Shown here piece after piece: positions 8,221-16,075 of a stretch of DNA of 37,206 nucleotides; within the stretch, counting starts at the first letter, position 1; each line of letters starts with the position of its first letter. The stretch lies in the NCBI GenBank assembly GCA_938028745.1, contig CALIZL010000060.1, forward strand, positions 1 to 37,206. The letters run 5' to 3'. The position numbers and the translations under genes are program-made. The stretch is from an uncultured Prevotella sp. (GTDB taxonomy: Bacteria; Bacteroidota; Bacteroidia; Bacteroidales; Bacteroidaceae). Below the pieces are notes generated by a model. It was not told the DNA's origin. It saw nothing but the letters and a program-made list of their open reading frames with translations, and did no database searches.

Positions 8221-8430
8221 TGGAGGAGTTGCTTTGAGGAGTTAAGGAGTTAAGTTGAGGAGTTAAGGAGTTATGGAGTTAAGGAGTTAAGCCAAATGCT
8301 TTTTGATGAGTAGTTAAGGAGTTAAGTTGAGTAGTTAAGGAGTTAAGGAGTTATGGAGTTAAGCCAAATGTATAGGTGGCGTTAGCCATTTTTCCCCTTT
8401 CTCCCTTTCACCTTAAAGGCGCATACTCTG
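8221..8430. repeat. Composite low-complexity repeat, copy A (GGAGTTA units + core + CACCTTT module)
   Basis: After the receptor stop codon, units of the type gaggagttaaggagttaag repeat to about 8360. They run into a 28-base core at 8358-8385, then ccttt/ctcccttt/caccttt units and ttaaaggcgca. The same modules in the same order, inverted, occur at 27.6-27.74 kb, where the 28-base core is identical (27678-27705). No protein is encoded here. Confidence 0.75.
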
Positions 8431-8555
8431 CTGCTTTACGCATCTCTCTGTGTGTTCTGTCAACCAATTAACTTCCTAACTTGTTGCAGGCAGTCATGGC
8501 TTTACCGCTTTAATGGGCAACTGTCCTTAACAACTTAGAGTGTGCAAATTATCAA

Positions 8556-8612
8556 AAAAGGCCCTTAAACCCCAGCTCCTCTTCATGGGGAGTTGGGGTC
8601 GAGGGGCTTTAT
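8556..8612. repeat. Imperfect GC-rich hairpin, REP-like
   Basis: AAGGCCCTTAAACCCCAGCTCC pairs imperfectly with GGGAGTTGGGGTCGAGGGGCTTT around a short loop. The sequence style (CCCCAACTCCCC and its complement) is that of dispersed intergenic palindromes. It may terminate transcription after the receptor gene, which would reduce read-through into pnuT. Confidence 0.5.
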
Positions 8613-8683
8613 TAACAAGGCATTCATCTTCGATTTTATAACAAAGTGGGTGTGTGCCAACATAATAACAACAAGGCAAATCA

Positions 8684-8766
8684 CTCCCCTCTCCCCTTGG
8701 AGAGGGGCTGGGGGTGAGGCTTTCTCCCCCAGGTTGCCTCTCAAAGAGGGGCTGGGGGTGAGGCCG
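8684..8766. repeat. Two tandem AGAGGGGCTGGGGGTGAGGC repeats with hairpin
   Basis: The 20-base unit occurs identically at 8701-8720 and 8745-8764. The first copy is the right arm of a 9-bp perfect stem (CCCCTCTCC with GGAGAGGGG, 8687-8708). An open frame runs through this repeat into pnuT, but it encodes only repeat-derived residues and is not part of the protein. Confidence 0.75.
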
Positions 8767-8784
8767 TTTTATAAATTCTCGCGT

Positions 8785-9378
8785 ATGCTTTCTTTCCTTT
8801 CCCTTCATTGGCTCGACATTTTCACCACCATATTAGGTCTACTTTACATCTGGTTAGAATATCGTGCGAGCATAGCCTTATGGGTTGTGGGTATCGTAAT
8901 GCCCGCCCTTGATGTGTGGCTTTATTGGCAACACGGACTATATGGCGATGCGGGTATGGCCGTTTACTACACGTTGGCCGCCATTTACGGCTACGCCGTA
9001 TGGAAGTTTGGGCGCAAACGCGGACAGACGGCTGGCCAACAGATGCCCATTACGCACATGCCGCGTAGGCTGTTTGTGCCTACCGTGGTGTTCTTTGTTG
9101 TGGCTTGGGGTGCCACTTATTATGTGTTGATAACCTTTACCGACAGCAATGTGCCCGCGCTAGATGCCTTTACCAACGCCCTAAGCTTTGTTGGCCTTTG
9201 GGCTTTGGCGCGAAAATACGTTGAGCAATGGCTGTTTTGGATTGCCGTAGATGTGGTTTGCACCGGCCTATATATATATAAAGGTATTCCCTTTAAAGCC
9301 CTGTTGTATGGCCTGTACGTGGTTATTGCCGTGGCAGGGTATAGAAAATGGAGGAGAGAGGCAGAGGTTAGAAGTTAG
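8785..9378 (+). CDS. pnuT: PnuC/PnuT-family thiamine transporter
   Basis: From the ATG at 8785 the protein has 197 residues and seven or so hydrophobic helices (starting MLSFLSLHWLDIFTTILGLL). This is the usual size of the PnuC family of vitamin facilitators. The final part, LFWIAVDVVCTGLYIYKGIP followed by ALLYGLYVVIAVAGYRKW, is the conserved W..D..c..ly...g...lY..y...G...W pattern of the family. It lies downstream of a TPP-riboswitch-controlled receptor, which indicates the thiamine-specific branch (PnuT) rather than nicotinamide riboside. The frame extends upstream to 8593, but that part is repeat DNA. The thiamin pyrophosphokinase gene that often follows in Bacteroides is absent here. Confidence 0.87.
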   Translation: MLSFLSLHWLDIFTTILGLLYIWLEYRASIALWVVGIVMPALDVWLYWQHGLYGDAGMAVYYTLAAIYGYAVWKFGRKRGQTAGQQMPITHMPRRLFVPTVVFFVVAWGATYYVLITFTDSNVPALDAFTNALSFVGLWALARKYVEQWLFWIAVDVVCTGLYIYKGIPFKALLYGLYVVIAVAGYRKWRREAEVRS

Positions 9379-9533
9379 ATGCGTGATGAAGTTAAGTGGT
9401 TGGGCCAATGGATGGCGAAGTACTTAATGGCTGACTTATAGGTTACAAGACAAGAAAATGGTATTGAAGGCTGATGCAATGTGGAATTAAATGTAGTAGT
9501 GGTTAGCCAACAAACTCGTCAACTTGCCATTGT

Positions 9534-9590
9534 TCCAACGCAAAAACCGCCCCGAAGTGCATTGCATTTCAGGGCGGTTTTTGTGTTGGG
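9534..9590. terminator. Strong bidirectional intrinsic terminator
   Basis: A long stem pairs CCAACGCAAAAACCGCCC with GGGCGGTTTTTGTGTTGG (one G-U pair), and its upper part GAAGTGC pairs with GCATTTC. A-tracts and T-tracts flank the GC core, so it can end transcription in both directions. It separates pnuT from the convergent YfhO-family gene. Confidence 0.9.
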
Positions 9591-9592
9591 GG

Positions 9593-12085
9593 TTAAGCCT
9601 CCTTCCTCTTTTTTCGCCAATCTAAGTACAGCGTTGCGGCGATAAGCAGTAGCAACGCGGCGTAAGAGATGTAGGCGATGGTTTCGGTTCGGTCGATGCT
9701 CTTGGGGTAGAAGCTTAGCACCACCTCGTGCTTGCCTGGCTTTATGGCGAGTGCGCGCAGCAGATAGTTCACGCGCCCCAACTCTGTGGGCTGCCCATCT
9801 ACCGTGGCTGTCCAGCCCGGATAATACACTTCCGAGAACACCAACACGCCACCCTTGTCGCTCTCTACGCTGTAATGCAGTTGGTTTGGCGCATACTTCT
9901 TCAGCTCGGCCTTAGCAATTGTGCCTTGTTGAACGCTCGTTCCCAGCACACTTTCAAAGCGTTTGTCGGCCACAGCCTCGTGTCGAAGGTTCAGTTTTGC
10001 CAGTGCATCTAGTTCGGCATTGGCGTTATCCACATACTTCACCTTGTCTACCAGCCACGCATTGCCATAGGCATAGGGGTTTAGAAGTGGCACTTTCTGG
10101 TTGTTTTGCAACGGCAGGATAAAGTATTTGGCGTTAAGCATGTTGATAACGGGATAAATCGAGTCGCCCTTTACGCGTGTCATGTCGCCGCCGGCTTCGG
10201 CAACAGACTTCATCAATCCCTGCATTTCGGGGGCGATGTAAGCCTCAATCAGCTCTTGGTAGCGGCGCAGTTTGGCGGCGTGATACCCGCCAATGCTCTT
10301 ATGATAGTACGAAGTCTCGTTTTCGTTAAAGGTGTTCGAGGCCAAGTTCAGCACCCTATAATCCAAGCTCTTGTCTTGTAATATCAGTCGGTCTGTATTG
10401 TCCATTGGCTGTGGTTGGTCGCGAACAGAGGCCTCCACAAACATATCGTCGTGCAGGTAGCGTTTGTTTACCTGCCACATGTCGATAAGACACAGCAGCG
10501 TTAGTGCACCAATAAGATATTCAGACTTCAACTTCTTGGCCTTATAGAGCAGCAAGAAGGTGGTTCCGATGACGATAATCCAGAACGAACGCCAGCAATC
10601 GGCCCTGAATATGGCTTGCCTAACCTGTGTTAGGTCGGCAAGAATGGGGTTGAGTTGCTGTTGCGGAAACTGCGAAAGGGCTTGCAACTCGTCGCTAGAA
10701 ACGAACGAACCGAAGAATACGCTGGGCATAAGGGCGAACAGCAAGGCCATGCCTGCCGTTAGTCCAAAGCTTGCATACACGTATTTTATCTTGTGCGTGA
10801 GCAGCTCGGGCTCGTCGATTATCTTCTTTAAGGCCATTATCGCAAGCAGCGGAATGGTAAACTCGGCGATGACGAGGATGGAGGCCACCGTGCGGAACTT
10901 GGCATATAGCGGCATGTAATCGATGAAAAGGTCGGTGAGCCACATCATGTTCTTACCCCACGAGAGGGCAATCGACAGCACCGTGGCGGCCACCAAAGCC
11001 CACTTCATCGGACCTTTCACGATGAAAAGTCCCAGTATGAAGAGCATCAGCACAAACGCTCCCACGTACACAGGACCCGATGTGCCAGGCTGTTCGCCCC
11101 AATATTGGCCTATCTGCTGATAGAGGTAGCCCAGTTCGGGGTTGCCTTTCTCTTGCACAATGGGGTTGGCCGACATGGGAACGGAAGCTCCGCCCTTGGC
11201 GTTTGGCACCAATAGCGTCCATGTTTCGCCAATGCCGTAGCTCCATTGCGTAATATAGTCGCGTTCCAACCCGCTGTTAGATTGGTTGGCGTTGTTCTTC
11301 TTCACCAATTCGCTTTTACCTCGCATCGACTCTTGTCCGTATTGCCACGTGTGGTAAAGCGAAGTTAGGTTAAGGCAAACGGCAAGTGTTGCGCCGATGG
11401 CGCATGCTGCGGTGGCTTTAAAGAAACGCGCCAGCTGTTTCTCCTTAATGGCTTGCACAAGGTAGGCAATAACCATAAAGAAGATAACGAAGAGGTAGTA
11501 ATACGTCATTTGCACGTGGTTGGCGTATATCTCGAAGGCCGTAAACACGGCTGTTACAATCAGTCCGCGCACGTACTTTCCCCTATAAGCCCATACAATA
11601 CCCGCAATCATGGGCGGCAGATAGGCAAGGGCCATCACCTTCCAGATGTGTCCGGCGGCGATGATAATGAAAAAGTAGCTTGAAAATGCCCATATCACCG
11701 CGCCAAGTGCGGCCAACGATTGCCTGAAATCGAAGGCGCGTAGCAATATGTAAAAGCCCAAAAGGTAGGCAAAAACATACCACACGTAGTCGGGCATCCA
11801 CAGGTGGTAGGCCTTAGTTGCGGTCGAGAGCACGCTTGTGCTGGGATACGAAGGCGAGGTTTGGTAGGTGGGCATGCCGCTGAACGTGGCGTTGCTCCAT
11901 CTGGAAGTCTCTCCTGTCTTCTCTTTATACTTCAACACCTCTTGTCCTGCGCCTCGTCCTGCTGCACTGTCGTGCTGATAAAGTATGCGTCCGTCTATGG
12001 TGGCAGGTACAAAATAGGCATAGGCCAATACGGCAAAGGCCACAACGGCCACCACATCGAACAGGTATTTTTTTAGTATTTCCAT
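9593..12085 (-). CDS. YfhO-family polytopic membrane protein
   Basis: The 830-residue protein starts with a membrane helix (LFDVVAVVAFAVLAYAYFVPA) and then has about a dozen more hydrophobic segments up to residue 560, a soluble extracytoplasmic region at about 560-790, and a last helix (IAYISYAALLLLIAATLYL) before a basic tail (DWRKKRKEA). The loop DSAAGRGAGQEVLKYKEKTGE and the SGMPTYQT stretch are typical of Bacteroidetes YfhO-like proteins. The family has the fold of membrane glycosyltransferases, and Gram-positive YfhO is tied to lipoteichoic acid glycosylation. Here the acceptor is unknown. The gene stands alone, with a -7 element TATCTTTG 25 bases upstream. Confidence 0.82.
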   Translation of the reverse strand: MEILKKYLFDVVAVVAFAVLAYAYFVPATIDGRILYQHDSAAGRGAGQEVLKYKEKTGETSRWSNATFSGMPTYQTSPSYPSTSVLSTATKAYHLWMPDYVWYVFAYLLGFYILLRAFDFRQSLAALGAVIWAFSSYFFIIIAAGHIWKVMALAYLPPMIAGIVWAYRGKYVRGLIVTAVFTAFEIYANHVQMTYYYLFVIFFMVIAYLVQAIKEKQLARFFKATAACAIGATLAVCLNLTSLYHTWQYGQESMRGKSELVKKNNANQSNSGLERDYITQWSYGIGETWTLLVPNAKGGASVPMSANPIVQEKGNPELGYLYQQIGQYWGEQPGTSGPVYVGAFVLMLFILGLFIVKGPMKWALVAATVLSIALSWGKNMMWLTDLFIDYMPLYAKFRTVASILVIAEFTIPLLAIMALKKIIDEPELLTHKIKYVYASFGLTAGMALLFALMPSVFFGSFVSSDELQALSQFPQQQLNPILADLTQVRQAIFRADCWRSFWIIVIGTTFLLLYKAKKLKSEYLIGALTLLCLIDMWQVNKRYLHDDMFVEASVRDQPQPMDNTDRLILQDKSLDYRVLNLASNTFNENETSYYHKSIGGYHAAKLRRYQELIEAYIAPEMQGLMKSVAEAGGDMTRVKGDSIYPVINMLNAKYFILPLQNNQKVPLLNPYAYGNAWLVDKVKYVDNANAELDALAKLNLRHEAVADKRFESVLGTSVQQGTIAKAELKKYAPNQLHYSVESDKGGVLVFSEVYYPGWTATVDGQPTELGRVNYLLRALAIKPGKHEVVLSFYPKSIDRTETIAYISYAALLLLIAATLYLDWRKKRKEA

Positions 12086-12110
12086 TATGGTATAAATAAA
12101 ATCTGTTCTG

Positions 12111-12118
12111 CAAAGATA
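12111..12118 (-). promoter_or_regulatory. -7 element upstream of the YfhO-family gene (TATCTTTG)
   Basis: TATCTTTG on the minus strand fits TAnnTTTG and lies 25 bases from the start codon. The -33 region is AT-rich without a clear TTTG. Confidence 0.5.
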
Positions 12119-12293
12119 TATATAATATGTGTATTTCGCACCCTTTATGCTGTTAATTTTGACAGAGAGGGCAAATGTGTGGGGTAAGGGGAGAGTAAAA
12201 GCCGTACTTGCAGAAGGCCATTAGTATTGATGATGCTGCTTGTGGACGGTGAAATGGTGTGAAAGCGGGTAGGGAAGTGAATGCGATGCCCCG

Positions 12294-12342
12294 TAAAAAC
12301 AAATGGTTGTGCCGCTTACCGGATTGGGGTAAGGGCACAACC
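12294..12342 (-). terminator. Intrinsic terminator of the ten-gene operon
   Basis: GGTTGTGCCCTTACC (minus strand) pairs with GGTAAGCGGCACAACC across a 7-base loop, followed on the minus strand by a T-rich run (ATTTGTTTTTACG). It lies 38 bases after the stop of the BspA-like gene, the last gene of the operon. Confidence 0.82.
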
Positions 12343-12379
12343 AATGGGTGTTGTATGTTTTAATGGCGATGTTTTAGCC

Positions 12380-13903
12380 TTATCTAATAATAGTTTTAAC
12401 GATCTTTCCGTTGGCCATCTTCACGATGTTCAAGCCACGAACGGGAGCAGAGATGCGCTGGCCAGCGGCGTTGTAACGCGACACTTCGGTTGCAGAACCC
12501 TCTTGTTGCAGCCCTTCGATAGACGAAGTGTTTAGGGCTTTCACCTCATAGCGGCCTGTTGCAGCAGCACTTTTCTCCGCCAAGCGGGTTTTAAAAGGCT
12601 CTACCTTGTCGGCAGGAACAAAGAAAATAGTTTGTTTGCTCAGAGTACGGAAGGCTTGATTGCCTAATTCGGGTACAGCGTTCATCACGTTGAAAGTAAC
12701 GGTAGAGAGGCGTGTGCCAAAGAAAGCCTTTTCGCCTATGCCGCTAGGACCGCCCTTAAACGTAACGCTAGTTAGGGCGTTGCAGCCCATAAAGGCCTCG
12801 GAACCGATGGAGGTTACCTCGGCAGGAATGACAATCTCGGTAAGTCCCGACCCTGCAAAAGTCTTCGATTGGATGTTGGTGATACTCTCAGAAAGCGTAA
12901 TGTGGGTAAGATTTTTAGCCCCTGCGAATGCTTGTTCGGCTATGCCGCCCACCGATTGGGGTACGATAAACGACTTATCTTCGCGTGCGATGGGGTAGAG
13001 TAGCAGCTCAGACTGGTCTTCGTTGTACAGCACACCGCCAACAGAAGAATAACCTTCGATGCCGTCTTCCACCTCGTAATTCTTGATGGGCGTGTTTAGG
13101 AAGGTGTCGGCCGCTTTCTCAATGAACGATGCCGGCAAGGTAAAGGTGTTGAGCGAGGCGCAATTGGCGAAGGCTTTACTGCCTAATTCTTCTACTGCCG
13201 ACGACAATTTTACGTTTTTCAGCGCGCTGCAACCATTGAAAGCGTTTGCACGTATCTCTTTTATCTGGCAGTCTTCGTTGAAGTTTACGGTCTCAATGCT
13301 CGTGCACTCTGAAAAGGCAGCGGCGCCCATGTAGCTTACTGCGGCCGGTATGTTCACATCTTTTAGTGCCTTACATTTGGCAAAGGCATTGTCGCCGATG
13401 TGGGTTACGGCTACAGGGATGGCGCAAGTGGTAAGTTTCGAGCAGCCGCTGAAGGCGTTATTGTTTATCTTTTGCGTGGTGGCAGGCAGTTTCACCTCAA
13501 CCAGTTTGTCGCAACCAGAGAACATATATTGGTCTACGAGGTTGTCTTCGGATATGCCATATCCCACATTCGACAGGCCTTTCTTTATGAAGAAGTACGC
13601 ACCAGAGCTCTTTTTGAAACTTGCGGCGCGCAGGTTAAGGTGTTGTAGCTTGCCTGGGTTGATAGGCTGATTGTCGCCATTATTCGCACCAGCCATCTGG
13701 CGGATAAAGAGAATGTCGGCGGTGTTGATGGGGCCAGAGATGGTCAAGTCGGTGGTGTTTTCTTTCTCATTACCACTGAAATGACTACTCAACGTACCTG
13801 CCTCGGTCAGTGTAACGCTCTTTTGTTGGGCGTTGGCCGTGGCGCAGAGCATGGCGAAAGCCATGATTGCAAGATGCTTTTTGCTTGTAAAAATCTGTAA
13901 CAT
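12380..13903 (-). CDS. BspA-like leucine-rich-repeat surface protein with sorting tail
   Basis: The 507-residue protein has a signal peptide (cut near ATANA-QQ), then at least ten LRR_5/TpLRR-type repeats between about 115 and 420. The pattern xxIGxxAFxxCxxLxxVxIPxxV recurs (for example IGDNAFAKCKALKDVNIPAAV). The C-terminus, RYNAAGQRISAPVRGLN followed by IVKMANGKIVKTIIR, resembles the short C-terminal domains that direct Bacteroidetes proteins through the type IX secretion system. BspA proteins of oral Bacteroidetes bind host proteins such as fibronectin and fibrinogen; that role is only a family inference here. It is the last gene of the operon, 50 bases after an Ig-like lipoprotein gene. 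Confidence 0.88.
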   Translation of the reverse strand: MLQIFTSKKHLAIMAFAMLCATANAQQKSVTLTEAGTLSSHFSGNEKENTTDLTISGPINTADILFIRQMAGANNGDNQPINPGKLQHLNLRAASFKKSSGAYFFIKKGLSNVGYGISEDNLVDQYMFSGCDKLVEVKLPATTQKINNNAFSGCSKLTTCAIPVAVTHIGDNAFAKCKALKDVNIPAAVSYMGAAAFSECTSIETVNFNEDCQIKEIRANAFNGCSALKNVKLSSAVEELGSKAFANCASLNTFTLPASFIEKAADTFLNTPIKNYEVEDGIEGYSSVGGVLYNEDQSELLLYPIAREDKSFIVPQSVGGIAEQAFAGAKNLTHITLSESITNIQSKTFAGSGLTEIVIPAEVTSIGSEAFMGCNALTSVTFKGGPSGIGEKAFFGTRLSTVTFNVMNAVPELGNQAFRTLSKQTIFFVPADKVEPFKTRLAEKSAAATGRYEVKALNTSSIEGLQQEGSATEVSRYNAAGQRISAPVRGLNIVKMANGKIVKTIIR

Positions 13904-13953
13904 GTATTGTTCTATATATTTAAATGGTTATTTGTTTATCGTTTGTTTGGGGA

Positions 13954-14883
13954 TTAACGTTCGTATGGCAGAACCAGTTTAAAGCCTCTGCCGCGCAACA
14001 CCACGTTTTGTTCTCGCACCTCTTCAACCGTAAGCTTGTGTTTGCCTTCGCGCAAAAGCGTGCCGCTGAACTCTTCTGGATAGTTCATGCCAAGGTTTAC
14101 TTCCACCTTCTGGCCAAGCTTTGGCGCAACGATGGCGGGTTTTATTTTAAGTACCCGTCTGGCAGCTGCGGGGCGCGCGCCATTCATCAGCCAAACGCCA
14201 ATGCCTGGTCGGCGAACGGCCATTACGGTGTTCATCTGTTGATAAATACTTCGCGAAGTGGTGCCGTATACGCCCACCTTTTGTGCCGACCCGCTGCAAC
14301 GTACGGTTACTTTAAGCGTTTTAAACTGGCCGTCTTCGCCAATGGCCTTTATGTTGGCCTCGCCTTCGTAAGCGGCAGCAATTTCTAGGATGCCGGTTTT
14401 GGCGTTCCATTTGGTGTTGAGTATGCTGTCGGGGTCGTCGATGGTGAGCCGTGCGAGGTCGCCACCGCCTGCAAGACTAACGAATTTGCTCTCGTCGCGT
14501 GGATAAAGGCGTATTTCGGAGTCGCTGATGCTGATGGGCGGAACCACAACACTGATTTTTAGTTTGCGCTTAAAGTCGCCCGAAAGGATGGTGGCGTAGG
14601 TTTCGCCTTCCAGCAAGCCATTGATGCGCAGCGTATCTTTCGATATGGAGATGCTTGCCACCTTCGAGTCGGCGATGTTGGCTTGGTATTTTCCCGTTCC
14701 GCCACGTAGCAACACAATGCGTGTGGACTGCTTGTTGAGTGCCACCGAGTCGGTGTTGTTGGTGCCGAAGGCAATATCCGAAAGTTCTGTGTCTGTGGCA
14801 TTGTCGCAACTAGTCAATGCCATAGCCGCGAAAACCAGCAGAAGGCATAGGCGGCTTGCCGTTTTGTATATTGGTGTTGTCAT
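13954..14883 (-). CDS. Lipoprotein with Ig-like beta domains, function unknown
   Basis: The 309-residue protein is a predicted lipoprotein, with lipobox LTSC at Cys26. The body is almost all short beta segments, consistent with two or more Ig-like sandwich domains. RIVLLRGGTGKYQANIADSK resembles the start of Bacteroidetes Ig-like repeats with a GGxGxY turn, and a similar pattern recurs at EIRLYPRDESKFVSLAGGGD. I do not recognise a named family. Its start codon lies 3 bases after the stop of the fibronectin-III gene, so the two are almost certainly co-translated. It is followed by the BspA-like gene. Its likely place is the periplasmic or outer face of the outer membrane. Confidence 0.75.
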   Translation of the reverse strand: MTTPIYKTASRLCLLLVFAAMALTSCDNATDTELSDIAFGTNNTDSVALNKQSTRIVLLRGGTGKYQANIADSKVASISISKDTLRINGLLEGETYATILSGDFKRKLKISVVVPPISISDSEIRLYPRDESKFVSLAGGGDLARLTIDDPDSILNTKWNAKTGILEIAAAYEGEANIKAIGEDGQFKTLKVTVRCSGSAQKVGVYGTTSRSIYQQMNTVMAVRRPGIGVWLMNGARPAAARRVLKIKPAIVAPKLGQKVEVNLGMNYPEEFSGTLLREGKHKLTVEEVREQNVVLRGRGFKLVLPYER

Positions 14884-14886
14884 CGT

Positions 14887-16038
14887 TTAGTCTACGTTTA
14901 GTTTGTATTCTATTTCCCATTTGCGTGTCGGCGTTTCTTCAATCTCTATGCGTAGGGTGTGTTCGCCCTTTGAACCGAAAGTAATAACGCCAGATGTGGG
15001 TGTAACGGGTTGGCCATCTATCCAATAAAGCATTTTGGCATCGGGGTTGGCCAAGTCGTGATAGTAGAGCGGAAGCGTGCGAGGTGCCGTTCCTTGCTCG
15101 CGAACCATATATAGATAAGGTATTCGGTCTTCGTCGTTTACGCCGAAGTTTAAGGGCATAGTGGTTTGCGACACGGTTGCAGAAGCATCCGAGGCAACCG
15201 AGCCTTTAATGGTTTTCACACTGAAAGCATAGCTCTTGCCTGGTTCCAACCCCGTAACCACATATTTAGTTGCTTTCGTGGTTGCCGCAGCTTTGCCGTT
15301 GATGGTTATCTCGTAGGTTACGTCCGTTTCGGCCACAGCGTTCCACGACAGTTCAATCTCTCGCTGTTGCGGTGTGGCATGCAGGTTAGCTGGTGGTTCG
15401 GGCTTGTTGGGCACAACGCCTTCCTTGGTTTTTACCATCGAGATGTCGTCGATAAGGATGTGTCTTCCTGCATCGGCGTCTTCGTATACAGACAGTATGT
15501 AGAAACCCAATGCAGCCGATTCAACCCCAGCAGGTGCCTTAAAAGTGAGCGTTTTCTTTTTCCATGTGCCCGTAAAGTCTTTGGCCATGTCTTTTTGTGC
15601 CTTCCGTTCTTCTTTCTTAATGAGCTGTTCGCCCTTATACCAGTCGATGTAAACCAAGATGTTAGGCTTGGTAACCGTGCCTTGATACCAGTACGACAGT
15701 TCGTATTCGGCACCCGGTTGCACCTTTATATAATGTGTGTTGAAGTCTTTGTCGCGTGCGATGAACGACCCACCATTGGGGAAAACGCGTATGGCGTAGT
15801 TGCCGCTGTGTGCCGTTTTCGTGCGTTCGCGCGACAGCGATGAGTTGAAATACCAATACTGGGGTTTGAGATAGGGGTCGAACGAGGGTGCAGTACCCCC
15901 TTCGCCGCTGCCTTCGTTGCCGTTTTGAGGCTTAACATAGACTTCAAATCCCCCGTCGATAACCAACTCTTCGTGTGTTTGGGCCGTGCCAGCCTGTGCA
16001 AAGGCAAGCGCGAGGGCAAGGATATGCAGTTGTTTCAT
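14887..16038 (-). CDS. Secreted protein with N-terminal jelly-roll-like region and fibronectin type III domain
   Basis: The 383-residue protein has a signal peptide (MKQLHILALALAFAQAGTAQ). Residues about 24-205 look like a carbohydrate-binding-module type jelly roll (LVIDGGFE, then YWYFNSSLS, YAIRVFPNGG and HILIDDISMVK, a pattern common in CBM-like domains ending in 'D(D/N)ISM'). A fibronectin type III domain follows at about 210-295 (PEPPANLHATPQQREIELSW to YVVTGLEPGKSYAFSVKT). A final beta region ends at ITFGSKGEHTLRIEIEE. No catalytic motif is seen. It is probably a surface-exposed binding or scaffold part of the operon product. Confidence 0.8.
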   Translation of the reverse strand: MKQLHILALALAFAQAGTAQTHEELVIDGGFEVYVKPQNGNEGSGEGGTAPSFDPYLKPQYWYFNSSLSRERTKTAHSGNYAIRVFPNGGSFIARDKDFNTHYIKVQPGAEYELSYWYQGTVTKPNILVYIDWYKGEQLIKKEERKAQKDMAKDFTGTWKKKTLTFKAPAGVESAALGFYILSVYEDADAGRHILIDDISMVKTKEGVVPNKPEPPANLHATPQQREIELSWNAVAETDVTYEITINGKAAATTKATKYVVTGLEPGKSYAFSVKTIKGSVASDASATVSQTTMPLNFGVNDEDRIPYLYMVREQGTAPRTLPLYYHDLANPDAKMLYWIDGQPVTPTSGVITFGSKGEHTLRIEIEETPTRKWEIEYKLNVD

Positions 16039-16075
16039 ATTATTCTTATTGATGTGTTGGCGCGTATATGTTGTT

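Noticed and set aside
8593..8784. N-terminal extension of the PnuT-type gene
   Set aside because: The extra 64 codons translate GC-rich repeats (ITPLSPWRGAGGE); family length and first helix begin at the ATG at 8785.
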